A DNA stretch of 64,000 bases from Streptococcus marimammalium DSM 18627 (lineage in GTDB: Bacteria; Bacillota; Bacilli; Lactobacillales; Streptococcaceae), in NCBI RefSeq assembly GCF_000380045.1, contig NZ_KB904339.1, positions 239,267-303,266 of the forward strand, written 5' to 3'. Numbering within the stretch: the first letter of the stretch is position 1; every line of letters begins with the position of its first letter. The position numbers and the translations under genes were made by a program. Below the pieces are notes generated by a model. The model did not search any database. It saw only the letters and a program-made list of their open reading frames with translations, and was not told the DNA's origin. Below are positions 16,706 to 25,800 of the stretch, in pieces.

Positions 16706-17020
16706 ATGAAAAATATTATGTTAGTTTGTAATGCCGGTATGTCAACAAGTATGCTAGTTACAAAGATGTCTTTTGCTGCAAAAGAAAAAGGAATTGATGC
16801 AACTATTTGGGCTGTTCCTGTTTCTGAAGTTGATAATGAAGTCTCAGGTAAAGAGATTGATGCTATTTTAGTAGGGCCACAAGTTAAATTCATGCTTAAT
16901 GAATACAAAGAAAAATTTGAACCAACTATTAAAGTGGCAGATATTAATATGGTAGATTATGGCACCATGAATGGTGAAAATGTTCTAAATTTTGCTTTAG
17001 AGATGATGGGAGAAGACTAA
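16706..17020 (+). CDS. PTS Lac/Cel family IIB component
   Basis: 104 residues. The N-terminal phospho-loop MLVCNAGMSTS carries the phosphorylated Cys8, as in CelA/ChbB. It receives phosphate from IIA and passes it to the sugar bound by IIC. RBS AAAGGAGG is excellent. The stop codon overlaps the start of the IIA gene (ATG at 17020), indicating coupled translation. Confidence 0.92.
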   Translation: MKNIMLVCNAGMSTSMLVTKMSFAAKEKGIDATIWAVPVSEVDNEVSGKEIDAILVGPQVKFMLNEYKEKFEPTIKVADINMVDYGTMNGENVLNFALEMMGED

Positions 17021-17343
17021 TGACAGAACCAGCAAATCTAGAAGCAGTCATGGGACTTATCATGCACGGTGGTGATGCTAAAGGCAAGGCTGTTGAAGCG
17101 ATTAGAAAAGCTAAAACTGGTGCTTTTTCAGAGGCTCATCACTTAATCAAACAAGCTAACGATGCCTTAAACATTGCCCATCGGTCACAAACAGAATTTT
17201 TGACTCAAGAAGCAGCAGGAAATACTGTTGAATTATCTTTATTATTAATTCATGGTCAAGATCATTTGATGACAGCTTTAACATTTATTGATTTGGCAAA
17301 AGAAGTTATTGCACTTTATGAGAAAATAGATAACTCTCATTAA
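17020..17343 (+). CDS. PTS Lac/Cel family IIA component
   Basis: 107 residues, all-helical trimeric IIA of the lactose/cellobiose family. The active-site histidine is H78 in LIHGQDHLM, with D81 as the Mg2+ ligand region. It accepts phosphate from HPr and donates it to Cys8 of IIB. It overlaps the IIB stop by one base and is followed 9 bases later by DUF3284. Confidence 0.92.
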   Translation: MTEPANLEAVMGLIMHGGDAKGKAVEAIRKAKTGAFSEAHHLIKQANDALNIAHRSQTEFLTQEAAGNTVELSLLLIHGQDHLMTALTFIDLAKEVIALYEKIDNSH

Positions 17344-17352
17344 GGAGAAGAT

Positions 17353-17814
17353 ATGATTGTAAAAAAACTTGGGGATGTTTCTCAAAAAGCATTATTTGAA
17401 GCCATCGTGGCCTCTTTAAAAAAAGATTATTATGAAAGCACTAAAAAGGTTTTAGAAGATAGTGATATTAAAACTGGTTTAACGTATATCAAATCTTTTG
17501 GAGCTAAAAATCAAAATCAGGTTCGTATCACGCTAGAGCATTTTGAAGCACCAAGTGTTTACGGTGTTACCTTTAGCTCAAATCGTGGTAAACAACATAT
17601 TTCATATTTTTTGGAAGAAAAAACACCTCAGTCAACATTAATTACTTACCAGCAAAAAAATGAAATCACTGATGTTTTTCAAAAAGCCAATCAATTTCTT
17701 ATGGAAAAAATTTTGAAAAAAAGTCTAGAAAGACAAATCGATGCACAATTAACAGGTATGATTAAATATGTTAAAGAAAATAATCAAGAGTTAGAAAATG
17801 AATTGACTTTATGA
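17353..17814 (+). CDS. DUF3284 domain-containing protein
   Basis: 153 residues, soluble, starting MIVKKLGDVSQKALFEA. The family is found next to Lac/Cel PTS genes in lactobacilli and streptococci and has no established function. A START/SRPBCC-like small-ligand fold has been suggested for such proteins, but I cannot show that here. RBS AAGGAG precedes the ATG. A degraded second copy lies at 19484. Position between IIA and IIC implies co-expression with sugar uptake. Confidence 0.82.
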   Translation: MIVKKLGDVSQKALFEAIVASLKKDYYESTKKVLEDSDIKTGLTYIKSFGAKNQNQVRITLEHFEAPSVYGVTFSSNRGKQHISYFLEEKTPQSTLITYQQKNEITDVFQKANQFLMEKILKKSLERQIDAQLTGMIKYVKENNQELENELTL

Positions 17815-17854
17815 TGAATATTAAAATGTAAAAAATAAAAGAGGAGATTTTGAA

Positions 17855-19228
17855 ATGTCAAATTTATCAACTAAATTTATGGAAATTTCGGGTAAAATTG
17901 GTTCACAAAGACATTTAGTAGCTGTTCGTGATTCCTTTGTAGCAATGATGCCCATCACGATGGCTGGTGCTGTTGCGGTATTACTAAATGTTTTTTTACG
18001 AGACATTCCAACTAGTATGGGGATGACAGGCTTTGTTGAAGCTATGCAACCAGTAATTAATATTAATGGCTATGTTTATTTCGGTACCATTGGTATCATG
18101 GCACTTGTCTTTTCTTTTGCTTTAGGACATAACTTAGCAGTTATGAATAAAGTAAATCCTTTAGCAGGAGGGCTTATTTCAATTGCAGCTTTTATTGCTA
18201 CACTTCCTCAATCATTAACTATTACAACTGCTTTAGAAGGGGTAAATTCATCAGTGGTTAACTCTCTAAAAGAGTTGGGTTTAACAATTATCTCATCTGA
18301 TGGTGTCTCTTCTCTTGAAGTAAGTGAATGGGGAGCTATTGCTTTAAAATACGTAGGTGCTACTGGTTTATTTACAGCCTTAATCACAGGCTTTATTGCA
18401 TCATTTGTTTATGCTACTTTAACGAAACGAAACATTACTATTAAATTACCTGAAAGTGTACCTCCTGCTGTTAACAAAGCATTTGTTGCTATCATTCCTG
18501 GTGCAGCAGCTATTTACGCTACATCAATTATTGCCTACTTAACTTTTGTTTTATCTGGTTTAGCAATGAGTGATCTTATTTCTGAATACATTCAAAGACC
18601 TTTAATGGGACTTTCACAAGGACTCGGTTCAGTTATCCTTTTAAGTTTTTTAGTGCAATTATTCTGGTTCTTTGGACTTCATGGTCACAATGTTCTTGGA
18701 CCAATTTTGGATGGTATCTATATCCCAGCTCTTAATGAAAATACTGCCGTTTATGAAGCAACTCAAAGTGCTGCCAACCTTCCATGGACTTGGACACGTG
18801 GCTCCTTTGATGCCTTTGCGCAAATGGGTGGATCTGGTGTTACTCTAGCTCTTATCATTGCAATCTTTATCTTCTCAAAACGTGAAGAGCATAAGGCGGT
18901 CGCTAAATTAGCAGCACCAATGGGATTATTTAATATTAATGAGCCTATTACCTTTGGTATTCCAATGGTTCTTAACCCAATCTTTGCTATTCCTTGGTTA
19001 ATTATTCCACCAATCTGTGTCACTATTGCCTATCTTGCAACGGCTTCTGGTTTAATTCCACCAGTATTTTTAGCAGTTCCTTGGATTACACCTCCAGGAT
19101 TATACGCTTATCTTGCAACAGGTGGTAATATAATGGCTGCATTAGTATCACTCTTTAATCTATTTGTTGCCTTTCTCATCTGGACCCCATTTGTTATTTC
19201 TGCCAACAAAGTAAAAGCAGGCGAGTAA
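17855..19228 (+). CDS. PTS Lac/Cel family IIC permease
   Basis: 457 residues with about ten hydrophobic segments. Family motifs include the N-terminal SQRHLVAVRDSF region, FWFFGLHGHNVLGP and NINEPITFGIPMVLNP, the last carrying the conserved Asn-Glu of the substrate/phosphorylation loop. It transports and phosphorylates a beta-glucoside or related disaccharide together with the upstream IIA and IIB. RBS GAGGAG precedes the ATG. The C-terminus (VKAGE) is followed after one base by a small membrane ORF. Confidence 0.92.
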   Translation: MSNLSTKFMEISGKIGSQRHLVAVRDSFVAMMPITMAGAVAVLLNVFLRDIPTSMGMTGFVEAMQPVININGYVYFGTIGIMALVFSFALGHNLAVMNKVNPLAGGLISIAAFIATLPQSLTITTALEGVNSSVVNSLKELGLTIISSDGVSSLEVSEWGAIALKYVGATGLFTALITGFIASFVYATLTKRNITIKLPESVPPAVNKAFVAIIPGAAAIYATSIIAYLTFVLSGLAMSDLISEYIQRPLMGLSQGLGSVILLSFLVQLFWFFGLHGHNVLGPILDGIYIPALNENTAVYEATQSAANLPWTWTRGSFDAFAQMGGSGVTLALIIAIFIFSKREEHKAVAKLAAPMGLFNINEPITFGIPMVLNPIFAIPWLIIPPICVTIAYLATASGLIPPVFLAVPWITPPGLYAYLATGGNIMAALVSLFNLFVAFLIWTPFVISANKVKAGE

Positions 19229-19229
19229 A

Positions 19230-19379
19230 ATGACACAAAAAAATGGTTCACTATTTTTAATGGCAATCGGATTCTTTCTTATTGCCATTAGCCCAACAAT
19301 GGGTAATAAATACCTTAATATCCTATCAGGTCTCAGTCTAGTCTTACTTGGACTTTATCTGATAAAGAAAAAGAAATAA
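19230..19379 (+). CDS. 49-residue two-helix membrane protein of the PTS operon
   Basis: The ATG at 19230 lies one base after the IIC stop codon (19226-19228) and runs to a TAA at 19377-19379. The product has two hydrophobic stretches (about residues 7-23 and 29-44) separated by a short Gly/Asn/Lys turn, and ends in KKKK. A terminator begins 4 bases after the stop, so the ORF exactly fills the space to the operon end. Translation would rely on coupling with IIC. It has the look of a small PTS-associated membrane protein; no family was recognised. Confidence 0.7.
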   Translation: MTQKNGSLFLMAIGFFLIAISPTMGNKYLNILSGLSLVLLGLYLIKKKK

Positions 19380-19382
19380 GAA

Positions 19383-19407
19383 AAATCACCGATAAGGTGA
19401 TTTTTTT
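19383..19407 (+). terminator. Terminator of the PTS operon
   Basis: An 8-bp stem AAATCACC/GGTGATTT with a 5-base loop is followed by seven T. Confidence 0.9.
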
Positions 19408-19483
19408 GATGGAACAAACTTTTAACAATAAAATATTACAAATCAGATATTTATTTAATTAGGTGACAAAGAGGTGTATGATA

Positions 19484-19546
19484 ATGATACAAAAAAGATT
19501 AGGAGATTTATCACGTAAAACACTTTTAATTAGTAGCTATTGTTAA
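19484..19546 (+). pseudogene. Remnant of a second DUF3284 gene
   Basis: A GAGGTG ribosome binding site and ATG open a frame MIQKRLGDLSRKTLL that mirrors the start of the intact DUF3284 protein at 17353 (MIVKKLGDVSQKALF), then it stops after 20 codons. The following 60 bases show no clear continuation before a terminator-like hairpin at 19604-19634. This looks like a deleted paralogue. Confidence 0.6.
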
Positions 19547-19603
19547 TGGTTTCCGTACTTGGCAACTAATCAGCAAAACCTATTTTGAATAGTAACAAGA
19601 CAT

Positions 19604-19634
19604 AAGGCTAGAGAGAAAACATCTAGCCTTTTAG
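19604..19634 (+). terminator. Hairpin after the DUF3284 remnant
   Basis: AAGGCTAG (19604-19611) pairs with CTAGCCTT (19623-19630), followed by TTAG and an A-run. It is probably the original terminator of the lost gene. Confidence 0.6.
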
Positions 19635-19700
19635 TAAAAAATTATGATATAATTGAGATGAATATTTTATCATCTTTATCTTTTAAAAAGGAGATTAAAA

Positions 19701-20093
19701 ATGGCAATAACAGTGACTCGAAAAGTTTTAAAATGGACGTTGTTTAGTTTTCCTTTTAAGTTATTTTTAAATGGAAAAAAGATTAGTAAAATTGCTGAAA
19801 ATGAAACAATAACCATTCCGATGATTGATTCTAATGCAACTTTATCTGTCAGTCCCACTTTAGGAAGAATAGTTTTTTTTAAAGTTCTTGACGGTGATCA
19901 ATTGCTTGTTCAATTTAACACGTTTGGCAAACTTTATAGACTATGGCCACTACTTCTAGTTCTTAGTATATCAATGAATTTATTCATTAATATTGCTATT
20001 TTCACTTTTATACTAAGTCCTTTTTTATTCCCTATTTTTGAAATTAAAAAAATAGAAGCATCTCAAGAAAATAACCCTATCAAAATAGAGTAA
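19701..20093 (+). CDS. Hypothetical membrane protein
   Basis: 130 residues. An N-terminal beta-rich part (FKLFLNGKKISKIAENETI...SVSPTLGRIVFFKVLDG) is followed by one or two hydrophobic segments (about 82-112) and a charged tail. The N-terminal pattern recalls PEGA-like modules, but the match is too weak to claim. RBS AAAGGAG precedes the ATG. Monocistronic, ending in a shared bidirectional terminator with the ABC exporter genes. Function unknown. Confidence 0.65.
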   Translation: MAITVTRKVLKWTLFSFPFKLFLNGKKISKIAENETITIPMIDSNATLSVSPTLGRIVFFKVLDGDQLLVQFNTFGKLYRLWPLLLVLSISMNLFINIAIFTFILSPFLFPIFEIKKIEASQENNPIKIE

Positions 20094-20116
20094 GACAGTT
20101 ATCTTACTCTATTTTT
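20082..20116. terminator. Bidirectional terminator
   Basis: A 13-bp stem (20082-20094 with 20103-20115) carries A-runs and T-runs on the two sides. It separates the convergent hypothetical gene and the ABC permease gene. Confidence 0.85.
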
Positions 20117-20124
20117 TCATGCTT

Positions 20125-21342
20125 TTATTTTTTAGAAAAGCTACGTTTTAAATTTTTAATAAAGCCTAAGTCATCTGTTTGAAGAATGAGACCAGAGTAG
20201 GATTTACCAATATAAATAATTAATCCGACAACAGAAGCTAGTAATATTATTAAGGAAATAATACTTTCAGTTGTTGTTGCATAGCCATTGATTAATCTAA
20301 TTGGCATAAAGAATGATGATAAAAACGGAATGTATGAACCAATTTTTAGAAGAATTTGATCATAACCTTGTTGTCCTAAAGATAATGCCCCAAAAAATCC
20401 TGTAATAACAAGATAAATAGCTGGTTGGACAGCTTTTGCAGCATCTTCAACTCGAACAATAAGAGAGCCACAAAGCGCTGCTAATATGACGTAAATAAAG
20501 ATACCCAATATAACAAATAACATCATACTCCAATCAAGATGTTCAAAAACACTAGACAGAAGTGGTTGAATACCCGCAACCATTTCCTTGGTGCCAGAAA
20601 ATTGAGATAAGCCAAGAAAGCTAAGATAACCACCTAAAACATATATACCAACGTGGGTGATAATAACACCTAAAAATCCGGTGATACGACCATAAAAATA
20701 AAGGTTTGCTGGAATACTAGAAAAGATAACCTCCATAATTTTGGTTCCTTTTTCATTGGCAATTTCTTGAGCAGTTGTGCTAGCATAGGTGATAATTATA
20801 ATATACATCAGCATGACTAGGCCAAAAAATGCAATTTGTTTACCACTATTTTCAAGTTGTGCCCCTTCTTTAATGTCTTCTTGTAATTGTGGTTCAGTTG
20901 CTAGAAGAGACATTTGTTCTTGTGATAGTTGTGCAGTCATGACATTTCTAGTTTGTTGAAAACTGGCTAGCAGTTGAGTAATAAATCCTTTGTCATAGTC
21001 AGATAATGGATTATTGCCATGATAAGTAGCTTTCAGTTGCGTTTCACTAGTGTCGACTTCTAAATAGCCTGCAATATCTTCTTTGTCAAGTGCTTTTTTT
21101 GCTTTTTTGGTATCAGAGTAATCATTACTATAATCTAGTTGACTCATAAAAGCTTTTTCAATTGTTTTATCTGTAGTAACGATTGCAACTTGGGTACCTT
21201 TCATCGCAGTACTGGCCCCGATATAACCCATAATAGATGAAAAGAAAATAAAGATAAATGGTGATATCACCATGAAAAAGAAGGCCCAGGACTTAACTTG
21301 TCTAAAATAAGATTCTTTGGCAACTAATAATAATTGTTTCAT
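20125..21342 (-). CDS. ABC-2 family exporter permease (NatB-like)
   Basis: 405 residues. One transmembrane segment near the N-terminus (about 22-42), a large extracytoplasmic domain (about 45-175) and five or six C-terminal transmembrane segments are the NatB/ABC-2 (CcmB/YhaP) layout. The segment ANEKGTKIMEVIFSS is characteristic of NatB-type permeases. It overlaps the ATPase gene by 4 bases. Members export Na+, peptides, lipids or drugs; the substrate cannot be deduced. Confidence 0.88.
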   Translation of the reverse strand: MKQLLLVAKESYFRQVKSWAFFFMVISPFIFIFFSSIMGYIGASTAMKGTQVAIVTTDKTIEKAFMSQLDYSNDYSDTKKAKKALDKEDIAGYLEVDTSETQLKATYHGNNPLSDYDKGFITQLLASFQQTRNVMTAQLSQEQMSLLATEPQLQEDIKEGAQLENSGKQIAFFGLVMLMYIIIITYASTTAQEIANEKGTKIMEVIFSSIPANLYFYGRITGFLGVIITHVGIYVLGGYLSFLGLSQFSGTKEMVAGIQPLLSSVFEHLDWSMMLFVILGIFIYVILAALCGSLIVRVEDAAKAVQPAIYLVITGFFGALSLGQQGYDQILLKIGSYIPFLSSFFMPIRLINGYATTTESIISLIILLASVVGLIIYIGKSYSGLILQTDDLGFIKNLKRSFSKK

Positions 21343-22232
21343 AATGCAACCCCCGATTTCATTTTAAAGATTTCATCAATTGTAGGAGCTTGTTGGTCAA
21401 ATGTTGCCACATATTGACCTTTGGTAATTAGTTGGAATAATTCTTGCCCAGCTTCTTCGTCATCCAAAACTAAACGCCATGTTCCTTGATTAGTATGGTT
21501 AACAGAAACTACATGAGGTAAACCTTCTAATAGTTCTTTGTCAAGGTCATCAGAAACGAAGAGACGTGTTTTACCAAATTGATTTCGAATAGCTTGTATA
21601 CTACCATTTAAAACAAGTCGTCCCTCACTAATCATAATAAGCTCATCACATAGTTCTTCAACATTTGTCATGACATGATCAGAAAAGATGATACTGGCAC
21701 CTCGTTTTTTCTCTTCAAGAATAATCTTTTTAAGTAGTGCCGTGTTAACTGGATCAAGTCCTGAAAAAGGTTCATCTAGGATAATGAAGTCTGGTTCATG
21801 GATTAAAGTGATAATCAATTGAATTTTTTGTTGATTTCCTTTAGAGAGACTCTTAATTTTATCCGTTAATTTTCCTTTAACTTCTAAACGTTCCATCCAC
21901 ACAGGTAATTTTTTGGTAATGTCACTTACTGACATTCCTTTGAGTGTCGCCAGATAGCGTACTTGCTCAAAGACAGTTAATTTGGGCATTAGGCTTCGTT
22001 CTTCTGGCAGATAACCAATATGTTTATAATCTTTTGTTGTCAAGGGGTGATTATCCAAGTGGATACTACCCTCATAAGTTACAAAATTTAAAATAGAATG
22101 AAAAAGTGTTGTTTTTCCTGACCCGTTTTTACCAATCAAACCACAAATGCTACCAGAAGGGATATCAAACGAGATATCTTTTAAAACCTGGTTGTCACCA
22201 TAGCTTTTTGATAACTGTGAAATTGAAATCAT
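21339..22232 (-). CDS. ABC transporter ATPase (NatA-like)
   Basis: 297 residues: Walker A GKNGSGKTT, signature LSKGNQQKIQL, Walker B FIILDEPFSGLDP, switch His in SDHVM, and a C-terminal DUF4162-like extension common in ABC-2 exporters. It powers the permease encoded immediately downstream on the same strand. RBS GGAGG precedes the ATG on the minus strand. Its promoter at 22313-22341 carries a direct repeat that looks like an operator. Confidence 0.92.
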   Translation of the reverse strand: MISISQLSKSYGDNQVLKDISFDIPSGSICGLIGKNGSGKTTLFHSILNFVTYEGSIHLDNHPLTTKDYKHIGYLPEERSLMPKLTVFEQVRYLATLKGMSVSDITKKLPVWMERLEVKGKLTDKIKSLSKGNQQKIQLIITLIHEPDFIILDEPFSGLDPVNTALLKKIILEEKKRGASIIFSDHVMTNVEELCDELIMISEGRLVLNGSIQAIRNQFGKTRLFVSDDLDKELLEGLPHVVSVNHTNQGTWRLVLDDEEAGQELFQLITKGQYVATFDQQAPTIDEIFKMKSGVAL

Positions 22233-22312
22233 TTCTAATCCTCCTTACCATCATAAAACGCACTTATTTGTCATTAAGACTACAATAATTGTACAGTTTA
22301 CTTTACATTAAA

Positions 22313-22341
22313 AGTATAGAAGACTTTACATTGCTTGTCAA
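22313..22341 (-). promoter_or_regulatory. Promoter of the NatAB operon with direct-repeat operator
   Basis: On the minus strand, TTGACA (22336-22341), a 17-base spacer and TATACT (22313-22318). The 10-mer ACTTTACATT (plus-strand reading) occurs at 22300-22309 and 22323-22332, flanking the -10 with 23-base spacing, so a repressor could occupy both sites. Confidence 0.8.
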
Positions 22342-22773
22342 GAATTTTTTAATATTTTTAAATTATATATTTCTATTAATTTTAATTTTTGTTACCATTA
22401 TTTTTAAAAATATAAAGTTATTGGATTATTTCAGTTGTAAATAGGATACTGTTTCTATAAGGATTTGTAATCTCTTAGAATAATCGAATGTTAGTTTGCT
22501 AAGAGTTTCTTTAATCAATGAAAGTAAAAAGAATGATAACTCTCTCAAAGTTTATCTATTAGTAGAAAACTAATTTTTAAAAATTCATTATAAATAATAA
22601 GCTATTAAAATAGTCTAATTTTTCATTCCAAAAGGAAAAAGTTATATTTTATTAATTTACACAATTTAGTAATCATTACAATCATTCTTAAACTTCATTG
22701 AAACAAAATGTAGTAAAAAAAGAACAAAATCTGACAATAAGTATAGAAAAAAAAGAGATTATATGTTAATATA

Positions 22774-22804
22774 ACAATGATAAAACGCTTACAGTAATCA
22801 TTGT
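22774..22804. promoter_or_regulatory. Cre-like site inside an 8-bp inverted repeat
   Basis: ATAAAACGCTTACA at 22780-22793 matches the cre consensus at 12 of 14 positions. It is embedded between perfect 8-bp arms ACAATGAT (22774-22781) and ATCATTGT (22797-22804), 50 bases before the GH84 start codon. Confidence 0.5.
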
Positions 22805-22853
22805 ATTATTAGATAGCAACAAAGAATGCCAATAGTATTTAAGGGAGGTAGTT

Positions 22854-25800
22854 ATGGCGTATCACAAACAAAATAAGGGTGAGAAAGAATTCCATTATTC
22901 CATACGTAAAACATCTATCGGAGTAGGATCAGTTGTTATTGGTATGTTATTTTTTGGTTTATCACCAGTTAGCGCTTTAGCAGAACAAAATCAAGAAACA
23001 GTAGTAACGACTACTGATGTGACAGTTGACCAAGAAATAGCTTCTGAGACTGAAACCATTGCTAAACAAGAAAACAGTCAAGTTGAAGCAGCAACTAATG
23101 TTGAGTTTGATGAAGCAGATGCTTTAGAAGCACCAATCATACCAACAAACACTACCGATGATAATGACTCAAAAGAAGCTACATCAAATGATATCGAAGT
23201 AGCTCCTGATGGGACCATAGCCCTAGAGAATCAATATAAAGCAACACCTGATTTTTCTAAAGAAGAGATTGATAGAGCAACTACAGATCAAGCTTATCTT
23301 GAAAAAGAGTACGTGATTTACCCATCACCTCAAAAAATAACATATGGTGATGCCGTTTTACGTCTTGATCAAGGTGTTCATTTAGTGGTTGGTCAAGATG
23401 TTGATATCTACACAAGTAATCGTGCTAAAGAAATTCTTCAAGCAAATAAGATTTCCTATACTACATCAAATGTATTAGATACAAAACTACCAAATATCTT
23501 GTTGGGAATTCATGGTAAAGATACTTTAGCGAGTCAACATCAAGCATCATTACAAATTGATTCAGAACTATTCGATAAAAACGATGCCTACTCATTAGTG
23601 ATTAAAGATAAGGCTATTTCTGTTTTAGGTAAAGACACTGATTCTGTTTTTTATGGATTGACCAGTTTAAAACATATGCTAAGAGATAGCGAGTTACCAA
23701 TTCTACGTGAACTTGTTATTGAAGATTATGCTGATATTAAAAACCGCAGTTTCATTGAGGGTTATTATGGAAATCCTTGGTCAAACGAAGACCGATCAGA
23801 ATTGATGCGCTATGGTGGTGACCTCAAAATGACACAGTATGTCTTTGCACCAAAAGATGACCCATATCACAACAGTAAATGGAGAGAACTCTATCCAGAT
23901 GATAAACTTGAAGAGATTAAGATGTTAGCGCGTGTTGGTAATCAATCAAAAACACGTTATGTATGGACCATCCATCCCTTCATGTCAAACCCTGTTCGTT
24001 TTGATAAGGATGAACAAGGCAACTATCGTTTCTATCAAAATGATTTAGACATCATTAAGGCTAAATTCACCCAATTATTAGATGTTGGTGTTCGTGAATT
24101 TGGAATCTTAGCTGATGACGCTCCAACTCCAATTGGAGGAGCTGAGAGCTATAATCGATTAATGGCAGATTTAACTCAATGGCTAACAGAAAAACAAGCG
24201 GATTATGCTGGATTAAGAAAAGAAATGATTTTTGTTCCTCATGAATATTGGGGTAACGGAACAGAAGCAGAACTACGTTCTTTAAATAATGGTTTACCAG
24301 AAACATCATCGTTAACCTTGACTGGTGGACGCATCTGGGGGCAAGTAACCAATCAGTTCCTTAATAACTTAAAAACAAACCTATCAGCAAACGGTGCCAC
24401 TTATCGACCTGTTCAGCTTTGGATTAACTGGCCAACAACAGATAACTCTAAACAACATCTCATTTTAGGTGGAGGTGAGCAATTCTTACAACCTAATGTT
24501 GATCCAAGTCTTATTGCTGGGATTATGTTAAACCCAATGCAACAATCAGAACCTTCTAAAATTGCATTATTCTCAGCAGCAGAATACACATGGAAACTCT
24601 GGAAGTCAGTGGCACAAGCAAAAAGTGTTAATGATATGGCCTTTAATTTTGCTGAGAATGGCACATTTAAAGAATCACAAACCGCTAATGCCTTTAGAGA
24701 ATTAGGAAAACACATGATTAACCAAAATATGGATAGTCGTGTTGTTAAACTAGAAGAATCAATTGAATTAGCACCAAAACTCACAGCTTTCCTCACCAAA
24801 TTAAAAGCTGGCGAAGATATTTCAGCACAAAGAGATGAATTGCGTCAAGAGTTCACCAAGCTAAAAACTGCTGCTGAAACATATAAAGCTAATGGCTATA
24901 GTCGTATGAAAGATCAGATTATCTACTGGTTAGATAATACTATCGATCAAATGAATGCCTTAGATAAATTGCTGACAGCTACCCAATACATTAAAACTGA
25001 CAATACAACTCAACTCTGGGAAAATTATAAGTCAGGTTTAGATTTTTATAATACCTCAAAAACTCATCGTTTTTGGTATGTTAGTGGTTATCAGAATGCA
25101 GAACTAGGTGTACAACATATTAGACCATTTATTTTGACTCTTCTAGATGAATTATCAAAAGAAGTCGAAAATTCTTTAGATCCTAGTCAAGTGCAACAAT
25201 CGTTTATTACAAATCGAGCGATTGCTAGTGGCGATATCAACAGTATTTTAGATGGTGATTTATCTACGAAAATTCTTAGTACCACACCAAATAGTATTGC
25301 TGTTGGTGATTATGTAGGTCTTGAATTTAGTAAAGCTCAAGCAATCAATTCTCTTATCTTTGCGATGGGAACAAAAGAAAATCTGCGTGATACCTTTAGT
25401 CAAGCTAAAGTAGAGTACCTTAATGAAGCAGATGAATGGGTTCAAATTGAAAAAGAAGGACTTGTTGGTAATGAGGCTCTTATCCAATTGGAAGGTCTAG
25501 ATATCACTGCAAAAGCAGTACGCTTAATCGCCACTGCCGCTAAAGGGAATACATGGTTAGGTGTTCGTGAAATTGCTATTAATCGACCATTAGAAGCTAA
25601 TAAAAATAGTAGTGATTTAGAATTAACAGTTAGCCACAGTAATAATCTTATCTATAAGATTGGTAGAAATCAAAATAATATTTTAGATAACGATCCAAAC
25701 ACTGAAGCAATGCTAGCCAATGCTAATAATCAAGATAACACACCTCAAGGTGCTTGGGTTCAAGTAGAAATTGAAAACCCAACAAAAATCACTAAAGTGA

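Larger units (their letters stand above)
22233..22853. other. Intergenic regulatory region between NatAB and GH84 genes
   Basis: 621 AT-rich bases between divergent genes. The left end holds the NatA promoter with a 10-bp direct repeat. The right end has a cre-like site within an inverted repeat (22774-22804) and the GGGAGG ribosome binding site of the GH84 gene. No ORF was accepted in the middle. Confidence 0.6.

Noticed and set aside
24413..24799. Minus-strand frame of 128 codons within the GH84 gene
   Set aside because: It lies inside the catalytic region of a strongly coding frame; its openness follows from codon bias.
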